From contig CM067372.1 in the NCBI GenBank assembly GCA_034401795.1, positions 15,609,311 to 15,673,310 of the forward strand: 64,000 bases of DNA. Reading direction: 5' to 3'. Origin of the DNA: Chaetoderma sp. LZ-2023a. Taxonomy: Eukaryota; Mollusca; Caudofoveata; Chaetodermatida; Chaetodermatidae. The position numbers and the translations under genes are program-made. Every line of letters begins with the position of its first letter. Positions within the stretch are counted from its first letter, which is position 1. Below the pieces are notes generated by a model. That model was not told the origin of the DNA. It saw only the letters and a program-made list of their open reading frames with translations, and did not search any database. Of this stretch, positions 55,021 to 64,000 are shown in pieces.

Positions 55021-56985
55021 CTTTATTTAATGAGGGTAAACAACGTCAGTAAAATCTGATCTTCCCGAGGCCCTCAGAAAGAATGCACACACATGCATAC
55101 ACACGCACGCACACAGACAAACTGACAGAGAAAAACACTGCAAGTACACTTACACACAAATCATACTATGTACAAATATATACAACATATTACAAGTAGA
55201 AATAGTCAGTTATTAGTCAATAGTTTACATACATGTATTATATCCTGTGTACAAATGATATACAATTATTAGAATGCTAGCTATTTATTTATTTATTTTT
55301 ATTTATTTATTTTTTAATTTTATTTTAGCTGGCTTTATACCTATGCCCTTGGAATTCAGCGTGTAATGGCTCTGAGTTTATTACTTTATTATTACATTTG
55401 ATTTATATATTCCTGAAGATTGGACTTGAAGGACATTAAAGTGGTAGACTGTGTAACAGTTGAGGGTAGAGAATTCCACAGTTGTGGGGCTGCATGTGTA
55501 AAGCTTTTCTTTCCATAATCTGTTTTAATCTTGGGAACTTGTAGATGATTAAATGTCTTTGTGTGCAAATTCCTAGTGTGTGCATCCTCGATTGAAATGA
55601 ACATGTCTTTTATGTAGCTGGGAGCAAGCCCATTTCTCGCCTTGTGTGTCATAATGCCTGTTTTAATCATCATTCCTTTAGTTAAAGTTGTCCAATTTAG
55701 TGTTTTATATAATGGCGCTGATGGTGTTCTATAAGGCATATCTAATAATACTCTAGCAGCCCGCTTTTGTAACTTTTCTAACCTATCCAACCGTGTAGGT
55801 GAAGATTGACAAAATACAAGACTGCAGTAATCTATATGTGAAAGAATATAAGATTTATAAAACAGATTTCTTTGTTCTGTGTTAAGATAATTCTTATTTT
55901 TCTTTAGCATATAGATCAACGAAGAAATCTTTTTACACAATTTGCCTATATGTTCATTCCATGTAAGTGCATTATCTATATTTAAGCCTAAAAGTTTGTC
56001 AGATTTAACAACATTTAGGTTTCCATTGCTTGTAGGTATTATAACATCATGTGTGTTTATATGTTTTAATTTATACCTACTTCCCAACATCATCAATTTA
56101 GTTTTATCTGTATTCAGCAACATTTTATTATCTACGCACCAGTTTTCTACAGACTGCATACCGTTAGTTACGTTTTTTCGTATTTCAAAGCTATTGGAGC
56201 TAGCAGTATGCATAGTCATATCATCTGCATACATATCCATAAGGTTAATGACACACATAGGGAGATCATTGATGTATAAAATGAACAGGAGCGGTCCTAA
56301 TACAGAGCCCTGCAGTACTCCGATATCAATTGGCAAATGGTTAGAAACCTTTCCAGAAATTGAAACGTATTGTTGTCTGTCCTTTAAATATGAACAAAAC
56401 CAGTTTAAAGCATCTTCTCCAAATTTGTATATTCTTAGTTTTCTCAGTAAAATATCATGATTGACAAGATCGAATGCCTTCTTAAAGTCAATCATTACTG
56501 AGCCAACAAGATCTCCATTGTCTAATGAAGACCTCCATCATTCTACTAGTTTTAGCAATGCCGTTTCGCAAGAATGCTTGGGTCTGAAGCCAGATTGTGA
56601 TTCTATTAATAAATCATGCTTAGTTATAAACTTATAAATATGATCATGTATATGTCGTTCAATAACCTTAGAGATAGTAGGTAATATAGAAATGGGTCTA
56701 TAGTTGCTGATATTATTTTTGGAATCAGATTTATATAGTGGTTTTACTTTAGCACATTTCCACATTTTTGGGAATTCACCCCTAGCTATGCTTTGGTTTG
56801 TTATACTTGTTATTGAGGGTGCGATGATTGAGGCTGCAGTTCTTAGAAAGTATGCATTTAATTCATCATATCCTGCCGACTTGTTTGTTTTTAAATTAAT
56901 AATCTCGTTGTAAACATAATCTACAGATATGTATGGAATTCGAAATTCTACATCTTTTGGAACTCTACTCTCAACATGATCTAAA
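54983..56985 (-). mobile_element. LINE inserted in DIRS element B, 5' part missing
   Basis: A non-LTR retrotransposon on the minus strand with a (TAA)n tail at 54983-55020, a 3' UTR to about 55390, and RT coding from 55392 to the junction at 56985. Its 3' UTR matches the fragment at 20185-20415. The coding frame is still open where DIRS element C begins, so the LINE is either 5' truncated or, more simply, interrupted by element C. Confidence 0.9.
55392..56984 (-). pseudogene. LINE reverse transcriptase, one in-frame stop
   Basis: One frame from the junction reads IINLKTNKSAGYDELNA, KVKPLYKSDSKNN, NYRPISILPTISKVIERH, SQSGFRPKHSCETALLKL, then a TGA at 56538-56540. The same frame continues VMIDFKKAFDLVNHDIL (motif A), GVLQGSVLGPLLFILYIND (motif B), catalytic YADD (about 56220) and the post-RT part to TAG/TAA at 55392 (PQLWNSLPSTVT, YINQM). 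The sequence style is CR1/L2/jockey-like. Only one stop in more than 520 codons indicates a recent copy. No endonuclease is visible in the window. Confidence 0.92.
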
Positions 56986-57210
56986 CGAAATCAAGGATTT
57001 CTTTTTTCACGAGAGAGTTGATACTTACCTCCCTAATACTTTTGATATTGCTAAATATTGGCTTTCACTCAATAAAACACTCAGATTAAAAACAGTTAGG
57101 TGCCCCTACTGGGCAGGTAGTCAGAGGTAGTCCGGCGGATGCCAGCCCCACCACCACGCATGCGCCGACTACTACTTCCTCTGACTAATTTATTGGCTAA
57201 CACATGCAAC
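56986..57210 (-). repeat. DIRS element C, 3' ITR
   Basis: CGAAATCAAGGATTTCTTTT...ACTTACCTCCCTAATAC is the outer tip. The inner part, CTAATACTTTTGATATTGCT to CACATGC, is an inverted copy of 63822-64000. Confidence 0.93.
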
Positions 57211-57265
57211 TACCAAGAGCCTGAAGACCGAGCCTCTGTGGGGTGGAGAGGCCGGGTCTGTATCT

Positions 57266-57363
57266 AGGGAGGTAAGTATCAACTCTCTCGTGAAAAAAGA
57301 AATCCTTGATTTCGTTTATTTCACATCAAGAGTATACTTACCTCCCTAATACTTTTGATATTG
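57266..57363 (-). other. DIRS element C, internal complementary region
   Basis: The left half (57266-57314) is complementary to the 3' ITR tip 56986-57034. The right half (57315-57363: TATTTCACATCAAGAGTATA, CTTACCTCCCTAATACTTTT, GATATTGCC) is complementary to the 5' tip, of which only the inner 20 or so bases lie inside the window. Confidence 0.92.
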
Positions 57364-57369
57364 CCAGAA

Positions 57370-57910
57370 TTCGAAAGTGAATCTGGCGGGAGGGAGGCGA
57401 GGTCAAAAGACCAGCTCTTCCCTATACGCTTTCACGCGTCTAAGGCCCTTATGACGTCTGAAATGTGTGAGAACACAGTCAGGATTTGACAAACCATCGG
57501 ATAACACAACCGATGCATGAGAGATGACCGAATGTCATATGCGCTCCCCCAGCCCCCCCCCCCACCCCTCCTGGGGGAAGACTAGATGACCTCAATGTCC
57601 TATACGCTCTCTACGTACTAGTGCCAAGTACTATAGGACAGAGACGAAAAGGCTCCATTTTCGTATACTCTCTATGATGAACCACCTCCCACATAAACCA
57701 TCACCATATTAATAATAATGGGTAACGTGACAATACAAGTAACAATGAACAACACATGAACAAGACTGACCTTGTTGAACTTGGAAGCTGTCATCATGAT
57801 CCCAGTAGAGAAGCCTGATGCAGTCCCGACAAGTGGTTGTTACCATCGCTAAATTGCGAAGTATATAAGCAATGCGGAAGCACTCCTCACAAAATGTAAA
57901 AGCGATTAAT
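57370..57910. other. Element C 3' non-coding region
   Basis: CCAGAATTCGAAAGTGAATC, GGGAGGGAGGCGAGGTCAAA and AGACCAGCTC match element B at 49503-49560. It contains a C9 run near 57555. No coding. Confidence 0.75.
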
Positions 57911-57913
57911 GTT

Positions 57914-59078
57914 TCAAAATATAAAGGCGAGAGGGTTAGAGGTGTCACGGAGGTAATGGTCTGTAAAACTTGACTCACAGTGCCACTGAGCCACGGACAT
58001 AATGTCATCCACAGGGACCCCACTAAACAGGGCAGTGGATGCCACGACACCGCGGACACTGTGAGCCTTGGCCACATCAACCTGTCTCCCGGTGGCGGAT
58101 TTGTGACAAAACTGAACACACTCCACAATCCACCTAGAAATGGTGTCCTTAGACGCCCTGCCATGGGGTTCAATATATGACAACCATAACGCTGATAGGT
58201 CGGTACGCCACTCCGAAGTACGCTGTTTGTACCGGCGCAGCGCCCGGACGGAGCACCATGCTTTAGAATTAGGATCATATCTAGTTAAAGATGGCAAAAA
58301 AATAGGCTGACCTGGATATTTCAATGACTGATTCTTAGCCAAGAAATTAATCCTAGGTAGAAGCTTAAGGCCTTCCCCTGTAACCACAAAACGGTCATCC
58401 TCGGCTGATAAGGCGTGAATCTCACTCCTACGCCTTGCCGAGGCCGCAGCAATTAAAAATACAGTTTTAAGCGTTAACATTTTCATAGAAATGGAACTAA
58501 GTGGTTCAAAAGGCTTATCTCCTAGTACCTGAAGCACCAGAGATAAACTCCAAGACGGAATCAGTGGAGGATTCCTTGGTCTTAGATTGCCCATGCCTTT
58601 AATTAATACATTTAATGTACTTACTTCATCACTCCCCCTATTAGCCAAGCAAGGGATAACAGTCATTAATGCTGATTTGTAACCAGCAATAGTTAGGCTT
58701 GAGGCTATAGGCATCATATAGGTGACAGAAGAAATCAGCCACTACCTGAATAGATGAGTCCATTGGATCAATCCATCTTTTTGAGCACCACTCTGCAAAT
58801 CTGTTGATTTTATAATTATATGCTCTGGAGGTTGACCCCCTCCTGGCTTTGGCCATAAACATGGCTGCTTGCTCAGAAAAGCCCTCCTTAATTCTAGATT
58901 CCTTGACAACATCCACGCAGTCAATCTGAACATTGACGGATTGTCGTGAAGGGCCTTGCCCCGGAAGATAAGGTCGTCCAACAGAGGCAGAGGAACCGGA
59001 CTGCAGACCAGAAGGTCCAGCAGATCCGTATACCACGATCGGCTTGGCCAATCCGGGGCGATAAGAAGCACTTGGCAC
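57914..59078 (-). pseudogene. DIRS element C tyrosine recombinase (one frameshift)
   Basis: The C-terminal frame 58717-57914 carries the full catalytic set: ASARRRSEIH, HSVRGVVAS (His-x2-Arg), QWH (Trp, His) and DHYLRD (Tyr). The N-terminal frame 59078-58641 (IVVYGSAGPSGLQSGSS, FSEQAAMFMAKARRGST, YNYKINRFAEWC) overlaps the end of pol. The two parts are out of register by a small deletion near 58700 (LKP then TIAGYKSAL), the only lesion seen. This is the best-preserved recombinase in the window. Confidence 0.92.
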
Positions 59079-60876
59079 TCCTGCTGCCTGATTTTCTGTA
59101 GCACCTTTGGAATCAGGATTGCTGGAGGGAATGCGTATGCATACATTCCCCCCCCCAGCTGATAGCTAACGCATCTGTTGCGAAAGCGCTTGGGTCTGGA
59201 ATCGGAGAGATGTACGTCGTCATCTTCGCATTCTTCTTCGTTGCGAACAAATCGATGTTGGGTTTCCCCCAATGGTCGAACAGACGATCCGCCACACATT
59301 GATTTAGTTGCCATTCCGTGGGTAAAACACTCATCCTTCGGCTCAATGAGTCTGCTAGCAGATTTAGCCTTCCCGGAATATGAACTGCCTTCAAGGTGAT
59401 CCCATGATCTAGGCACCAACAAAGCAGTTTCCATGTCATCATACAGAGACTGGGCGACTTCGTTCCGCCCTGGCGGTTTATGTAAGTCACTACTGTTGAG
59501 TTGTCTGAATGAATTAGAACAATCTTGCCCTGAACCTTCTGTAAGAAATGTTCCAGGCCCAGGACTACTGCTCTTAGCTCTAGTAGATTGATATGTTCCT
59601 TGGACTGATCCAGATCCCAAAGCCCTGATATTGTGGACTCTTCCAGACAAGCTCCCGACCCCTCCATCGATGCATCTGTATACACAGTCACCTGAGGGTG
59701 GGGAGGGGTTAGCAAAACCCCCGGCAAGAGATTCTCTGTATTCAACCACCATTGCAGGTGGTGAATCAGAGGCGCCAACACTGACACGTTCGAGTCCAGC
59801 GAACCTGAACTCTGGGTCCACTGTGTCATGAGAAACAACTGGATCGGGCGCCTGCGCAAGGCGGCCTGCGGAATGACTGGTTCCAATGAAACCATCAACC
59901 CCAGCATTCTCAAGTAAACCCGTGCCAGGACATGACGACTGTCGCACACCGACTGTATTACTGAGATGAGTCTTTGAACCCTCTCCTGAATGGGATAAAC
60001 ATATCCCCTCTCCAGATCGAAGAACATGCCCAGGTAAACAAACTTCTGGGATGGAGTTAGCTCTGATTTTTGGAAATTGACTATCCAGCCCATGTCCGTG
60101 AGAGTTTTCAAAACAATCTCCAGATTGGCCGATAACGTTTCCCGGGTGTGTGCTTTCACAGCCAGTCGTCTATGTACGTGTGGACTGCTATGCTTCTCCT
60201 GCGGAGGTATGCAGTGATCGCGAGAACCACACGGGTGAAGACCCGAGGAGCCATGGAAATTCCGAAGGGTAATACCCTGAATTCCCACTGTCTGCCCTGG
60301 AATGCAAATCTCAGGAAGCGACGGAAACTCCTTTCTATGGGAATGTGGAAATAAGCATCCTTCAAATCTATTGACGCTGTCCACATTCCTCGCTCTAACC
60401 CCGCCAACACCGAGCGCACAGTCTCCATCTTGAAACTGGGCGTCTCTATGAACTTGTTCAATGGCTTGAGGTTGAGAATCGGCCTCCACCCTCCGGTGTT
60501 TTTCGTTACTAAGAACATGGTTGAATAGAAGCCCGGGCACCTCTGCGCCGGCTGAATGGCTTCCTTTTGTATGAGGGAATTTATTTCGTCCTCTATACAC
60601 AACCTTTGATCTGGATCCCTCGGAATTGGAGTCCAGATCGGCACGAGAGACAGTCGCGATGGCGGGCCTGTCATCCACTCGGGACGATACCCGACTGAAA
60701 GCCATCGCAAGACTAAACGGTCCTGAGTCAACCGCTTCCACTCTGGCAAGTGGCCGGCCAAACGGCCGCCCACCAGTCCACCTAGGGAGAGAGGTGGACA
60801 TAAGGAGTGCGTGAGTGGCACTGTCTTCTCGGCCTGAAACACCAGAGTGGTTCCCACCGCGGTAACCGGACCATCA
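58742..60876 (-). pseudogene. DIRS element C pol: RT and RNase H (two small frameshifts)
   Basis: From the +1 site, the 60876-60156 frame gives TGGWRPILNLKPLNKF, motif A SIDLKDAYFHIP, VLPFGISMAPRVFTRVV and YIDDWL, and is then lost by a one-base deletion (60156-60159). The next frame, to 59113, has SQKFVYLGMFF and the complete RNase H set (YTDAS, LLELRAV, HSDNST, ADSLSRR). A two-base expansion of a C/G run at 59147-59156 (C9 versus CCCTCCC in A and B) shifts into the last frame (FPPAILIPKVLQKI, LLIAPDWPSRSWY) ending at 58742. Otherwise all motifs are intact. Confidence 0.92.
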
Positions 60877-60879
60877 GGC
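60871..60879 (-). promoter_or_regulatory. Candidate +1 frameshift site, gag-pol, element C (GCC UGA UGG)
   Basis: gag ends CGG GCC TGA, followed by TGG; pol reads CCT GAT GGT in the +1 frame. Eight bases downstream, GGTTACC-GC-GGT-GGG-AACC can pair as a bulged hairpin, a possible stimulator. Confidence 0.55.
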
Positions 60880-62928
60880 CCGATTACCGCGACCAGATCC
60901 CCGCGCGCCACGCCCAGCACCGCGCGCACCACGGTGCGCGGGTGGCTGCCTGGCTGGCTGCACCTGGGGAGCCTGCGCCCCCCCCGCTGCTGGCCGAATC
61001 GCACGCGGCCTAGACCGACGCTGCGCTGGTGGCTGGCCTCTGACCTGGCCAGCGCCACCTCGAGCCTGCAGGGGACGATACGCAGGGGGTGCTGCGCGAA
61101 CACGCTCCCGCCGGAGCACATCAAACTGCTCACGCAGCGCCCTCTGGTTGTTGACCAGAGTCACCGTCTCCTGGAGGTGCCTACATCCCTCACCTCCAAA
61201 GAGACCAAGACCTGTCATAGGAGTTCGCAGCAGCCTATTATACAGGTCCTGGGACGGGCACAGATTGTCAAGGGCAAACGTGCGCCTCGCCCGGACACTC
61301 CTGGTCACCGCCCGCGTCAAACAGTCCAGAGCCAGGTTGATACCATCCTGGATGGCTCTCTGGACTGTGACCGGGCTTGGCTGGCGTGAAGCGGATGCTG
61401 TTACCACCCCCTGTAACAGCTGGGAGACGTGGGACAGAGCAGCAATCGACGCTCTCCCACTCTCCTCCGCATCACGCAGCGCGGTATTAGCAGAACGCAA
61501 CGCGTTCGAGCACAGGACACCCGTGTCAGAACGGGAGCCTGGCCGCGCATCTTCGCCCAAAGCCGCGCGATCATCTACGCTAGGCTTAGGCACCACACCG
61601 TACCGCTGGTAATCCAGGGGCACGATGCGGCAACGCCTAGCCACCTCGCGAGGGGCCTTCGCGAGACGCCCACTCGTCTTAATGGACGTCTCTGCCGCCT
61701 CGAACTTGTCCACGACATGCTCAGCCAGCGGCAGAGATGGCATAGCGGTGGCAGTCGGCCTACCAGCTAACCACGGCCTATGGTCACGCTGGATTGCCGA
61801 CTGCTCCACGGGCAGATCTGGCCGAACGCTTACCAGCCACTGGCAAGCGTCCGACCAATCCTCCTCCGTGGCTCACTGCGAGCGCTCTACTAGACGAGGG
61901 CCTTCGTCTTCCTCCTGAGCGCACGCAGTTGTGCTAGACGGCGGATATGCTGATACCCCTGGCAAGGCAGGGAAAGCATGCGGGCCTGAAAGAACAGGCA
62001 TGCTAAACTCCCTGGCTTGACCAGGAGCAGGCGCCGTGGTAGAGCGCAGGGCAGACCCCGCCCCACCCCGGCCCTGGCCAGCACCAGCGATACTCTCGGC
62101 AAGCCGAGGTATGCGGTAACCGTGGCCATCAGCACCGCCCAGGGTAACCCTCTGGACCGTGGATTCTACTCCTGCGTGAGTAGAACCATGGAACACGTCG
62201 CCTGTATTCCCCGCGAGGGGTGCACAGACGTCGTACTCCATGGCCACGTCCCCAGACGGCGACCCTAGCAGGTAATCCTCTTCCTCCTGGCCAGAAAGGT
62301 TAGGCTCCGGGTCAACAAAGAGAGCTAACCCGGACTGGCCAGGGAAGGTGCCATAGGAGGCTTTGACACCCGCGGCACGCGGATACCCAGGGTCTGATGA
62401 GCAGACCGTGGGTCCCAGCAACAACCGTTGTCCACGGCCCCTCGGCGCGGCACCAAGCCTGCTGCCAGGGTCGTGGACCGCCCCCATCAACGGGGCCACC
62501 TCTGAATCCACCTCGAACAACGGACCGGACCTATGGAACTCGGATTCAGAGGCGGGGATCACCTGCTCCGAAGCAGATGCTGAGGACAACAAAGGACCTG
62601 GCCCAGGCAGCATGCTGCGAAGCAACTCTGGGACCAAATCCTTTATTGTCCTCTGCATCTCTCCCAACATTTCGGACCGGAAGGCCTCCATATCCACCGT
62701 GGATGAGGCCTTCCTCTTACCCTTCTTAACACCCTCTTTCTTCGCCTTCCTCTCCTCTTCCATCACCTTCTCCCTTGCCTGTAATGATAAAAAATCAGCC
62801 ATTAGCTCGCCCCCCCACTGCTTACAGACATCGCATTTTAGCAACAGTCCACAGGGACTGCAGCCAAAACACAAATGTGGAGCAAATCGGTCTTTTAAAA
62901 ATCGATCACAGGACGGGCAACCAGGTCT
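60874..62928 (-). pseudogene. DIRS element C gag-like protein (one in-frame TGA)
   Basis: The N-terminal Cys/His cluster is complete: CPSC, HLCFGCSPC, KCDVC. Then comes a Lys/Glu-rich helix (AREKVMEEERKAKKEG), an acidic/Pro-rich middle, a C-terminal half with VQRAIQDGINLALDCLTRAV and ALREQFDVLRRERV, and an RG-rich tail (GARGAGRGARGSGRGNRA). Both halves are in one frame, interrupted only by TGA at 61873-61875 between SQ and ATEEDW. The frame ends at TGA 60874-60876, where pol takes over in +1. Confidence 0.88.
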
Positions 62929-62958
62929 CTGAAACAGGACAAAGGACGAGGACAATGA
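62928..62958 (-). promoter_or_regulatory. Splice-acceptor-like site before gag, element C
   Basis: On the minus strand TTGTCCTCGTCCTTTGTCCT then GTTTCAG precedes AGACCTGGTTGC, phase 0, at the same place as in A and B. The polypyrimidine tract is the strongest of the three. Confidence 0.55.
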
Positions 62959-62959
62959 G

Positions 62960-63820
62960 CAAGCTAGTTACGGTTAGAAAACTCAAAAACCAAACTAAAA
63001 GAGAGGGACAGGATCATAAAGATCACTAATCAAGAAGAAACCAGCGTTGGACAAAACTTTAAATGTTAATAAAGCGCAAGGCCGATTATGACGTCATCAA
63101 TCCCTTAACAGAAATTAATCGGTCCGCAACAAGCATCCCAGTGCAAGGACGAATTGTATTCATAACTAGAAGATCCTCCAAAGGATATTCAGACTACACA
63201 TCATCAGATACAGAATGATAACAATGGTAAAAATCAGTCATTATTTTTTCAAATAATTCATATTACCTCATATCATTAATTAGATACCTGACACCTTGTA
63301 TAGACAAACCATCCACCGTGATGCACTGGAGCACTCCACCAAGACTACGCCTCTTCACCTTTCTCCACCTTGGGGGAAGGAATTGGATCAAGAGGGCAAA
63401 GTGAGAAGACCTTTATAGAAAGCCTCCAACTCACTGAACATAGACTTTTTGGTTAGATAACCTAACAGTATTAGTAGGAAATGGAACCGTGGTGGAGAAA
63501 AACAAACCCTCCTGTGCTGAGATGTCCACTAATAATGCAAATCCATACCTGTGGACATAAACACAAAGAGAAATTAGTCTTATAAAGCACCATGTTGGAA
63601 AAATCCAACTCAAACAGGCGCTAATCACGGTAAGCGCGAGTCCCGGAAACACATTACACTGGGGAAAAAACTCGCTAGAATGTCATTGAAATCACCTGAT
63701 AAAGAGATCCAGTTCCCTCCTCTGGTGAATTTGTCCTCTCAGACATCTCTCTTCACTAGTACTCGAACACAACAGACGTGAAATAGGCTTAAAACGCGTG
63801 AAACTTGAAGATAACTGCAA
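62960..63820. other. Element C 5' non-coding region
   Basis: Lies between the 5' ITR and gag. No coding motif. Donor-like ATGAG-GTAATATG (minus strand, about 63265-63275) and CACAG-GTATGG (about 63545) are visible, but I cannot choose between them. Confidence 0.5.
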
Positions 63821-63821
63821 G

Positions 63822-64000
63822 CACATGTGTTCTCCTTGCCAATAAATTAGCAAAGAGGAAGTAGTAGTCGGCGCATGCGCGGTGGTGGGGCTGGCATCCG
63901 CCGGACTACCTCTGACTACCTGCCCAGTAGGGGCACCTAACTGTTTTTAATCTGAGTGTTTTATTGAGTGAAAGCCAATATTTAGCAATATCAAAAGTAT
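63822..64000 (-). repeat. DIRS element C, 5' ITR, cut by window end
   Basis: CACATGTGTT, CCAATAAATTAG, GAGGAAGTAGTAGTCGGCGC and GCATCCGCCGGACTACCTCT form an inverted copy of 57041-57210. It continues to the last base. Confidence 0.93.

Larger units (their letters stand above)
56986..64000 (-). mobile_element. DIRS-type retrotransposon, element C, runs off the window
   Basis: Same family as element B and much better preserved. Features on the minus strand: 3' ITR, ICR, YR, RT/RH, gag, and most of the 5' ITR at 63822-64000. It starts at an AAC next to LINE coding sequence, and the ICR joint carries the matching GTT, the trinucleotide typical of DIRS termini. Lesions: a one-base frameshift in YR, a homopolymer frameshift in the region after RNase H, a one-base deletion just after YIDDWL, and one TGA in gag. 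Confidence 0.93.

Noticed and set aside
60807-62932. Plus-strand frames of up to 189 codons over element C gag
   Set aside because: Antisense shadows; no independent motif.

Overview
The window looks like repeat-dominated nuclear DNA from an animal, most likely an aquatic invertebrate. I cannot name the phylum. The evidence is retrotransposons of DIRS type (tyrosine recombinase), several unrelated LINE lineages, a Polinton/Maverick-like polymerase fragment, a tRNA-derived SINE, microsatellites throughout, and one probable spliced host exon. No bacterial-type operons, no rRNA genes and no free tRNA genes were seen.

1-13 kb: decayed LINE remnants (1.2-2.6 kb plus strand; 3.1-4.15 kb minus strand), then a degenerate low-complexity tract of TAGCTAC/CTAG motifs that changes strand. 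Next comes a 5.9 kb segment bounded by about 600-bp inverted repeats (6767-12640). It holds an acidic-protein pseudogene with a poly(A) signal and an 18-bp minisatellite. 13-31 kb: microsatellites, a 42-bp-arm hairpin, and large minisatellites with units of 27, 28, 68, 45/38, 50 and 29 bp, interleaved with LINE fragments at 15.5-16.15, 17.6-20.1, 20.2 and 26.4 kb. 31-36.4 kb: a palindromic foldback element, a decayed Polinton-type PolB fragment, a SINE and a 58-bp array.

36.6-43.3 kb holds an almost complete DIRS element on the minus strand (element A). It has inverted terminal repeats (ITRs), an internal complementary region (ICR), gag, reverse transcriptase/RNase H (RT/RH) and tyrosine recombinase (YR) genes. 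43.3-48 kb has a TIR-bounded element, an 84-bp array carrying a 335-codon open frame, a 27-bp array and more foldback sequence. A probable 3'-terminal host exon lies at 48041-48566 on the minus strand. 49.16-64 kb is a nest: a decayed DIRS (element B) carries a LINE in its gag 5' region, and a second DIRS of the same family (element C) appears to sit inside that LINE and runs off the window end.

The most interesting signals come from comparing the three DIRS elements. In all three, gag ends at a UGA in the context YCC/GCC-UGA-UGG, and pol continues in the +1 frame across that codon. Element A has UCC-UGA-U, the antizyme +1 frameshift heptamer. All three also have a pyrimidine-rich CAG, in the same reading phase, just before the gag zinc-finger region, which suggests a spliced leader exon. 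The ICR of element C predicts the roughly 34 bases beyond the window end. A ~240-bp palindromic element lies beside or around several unrelated tandem arrays.
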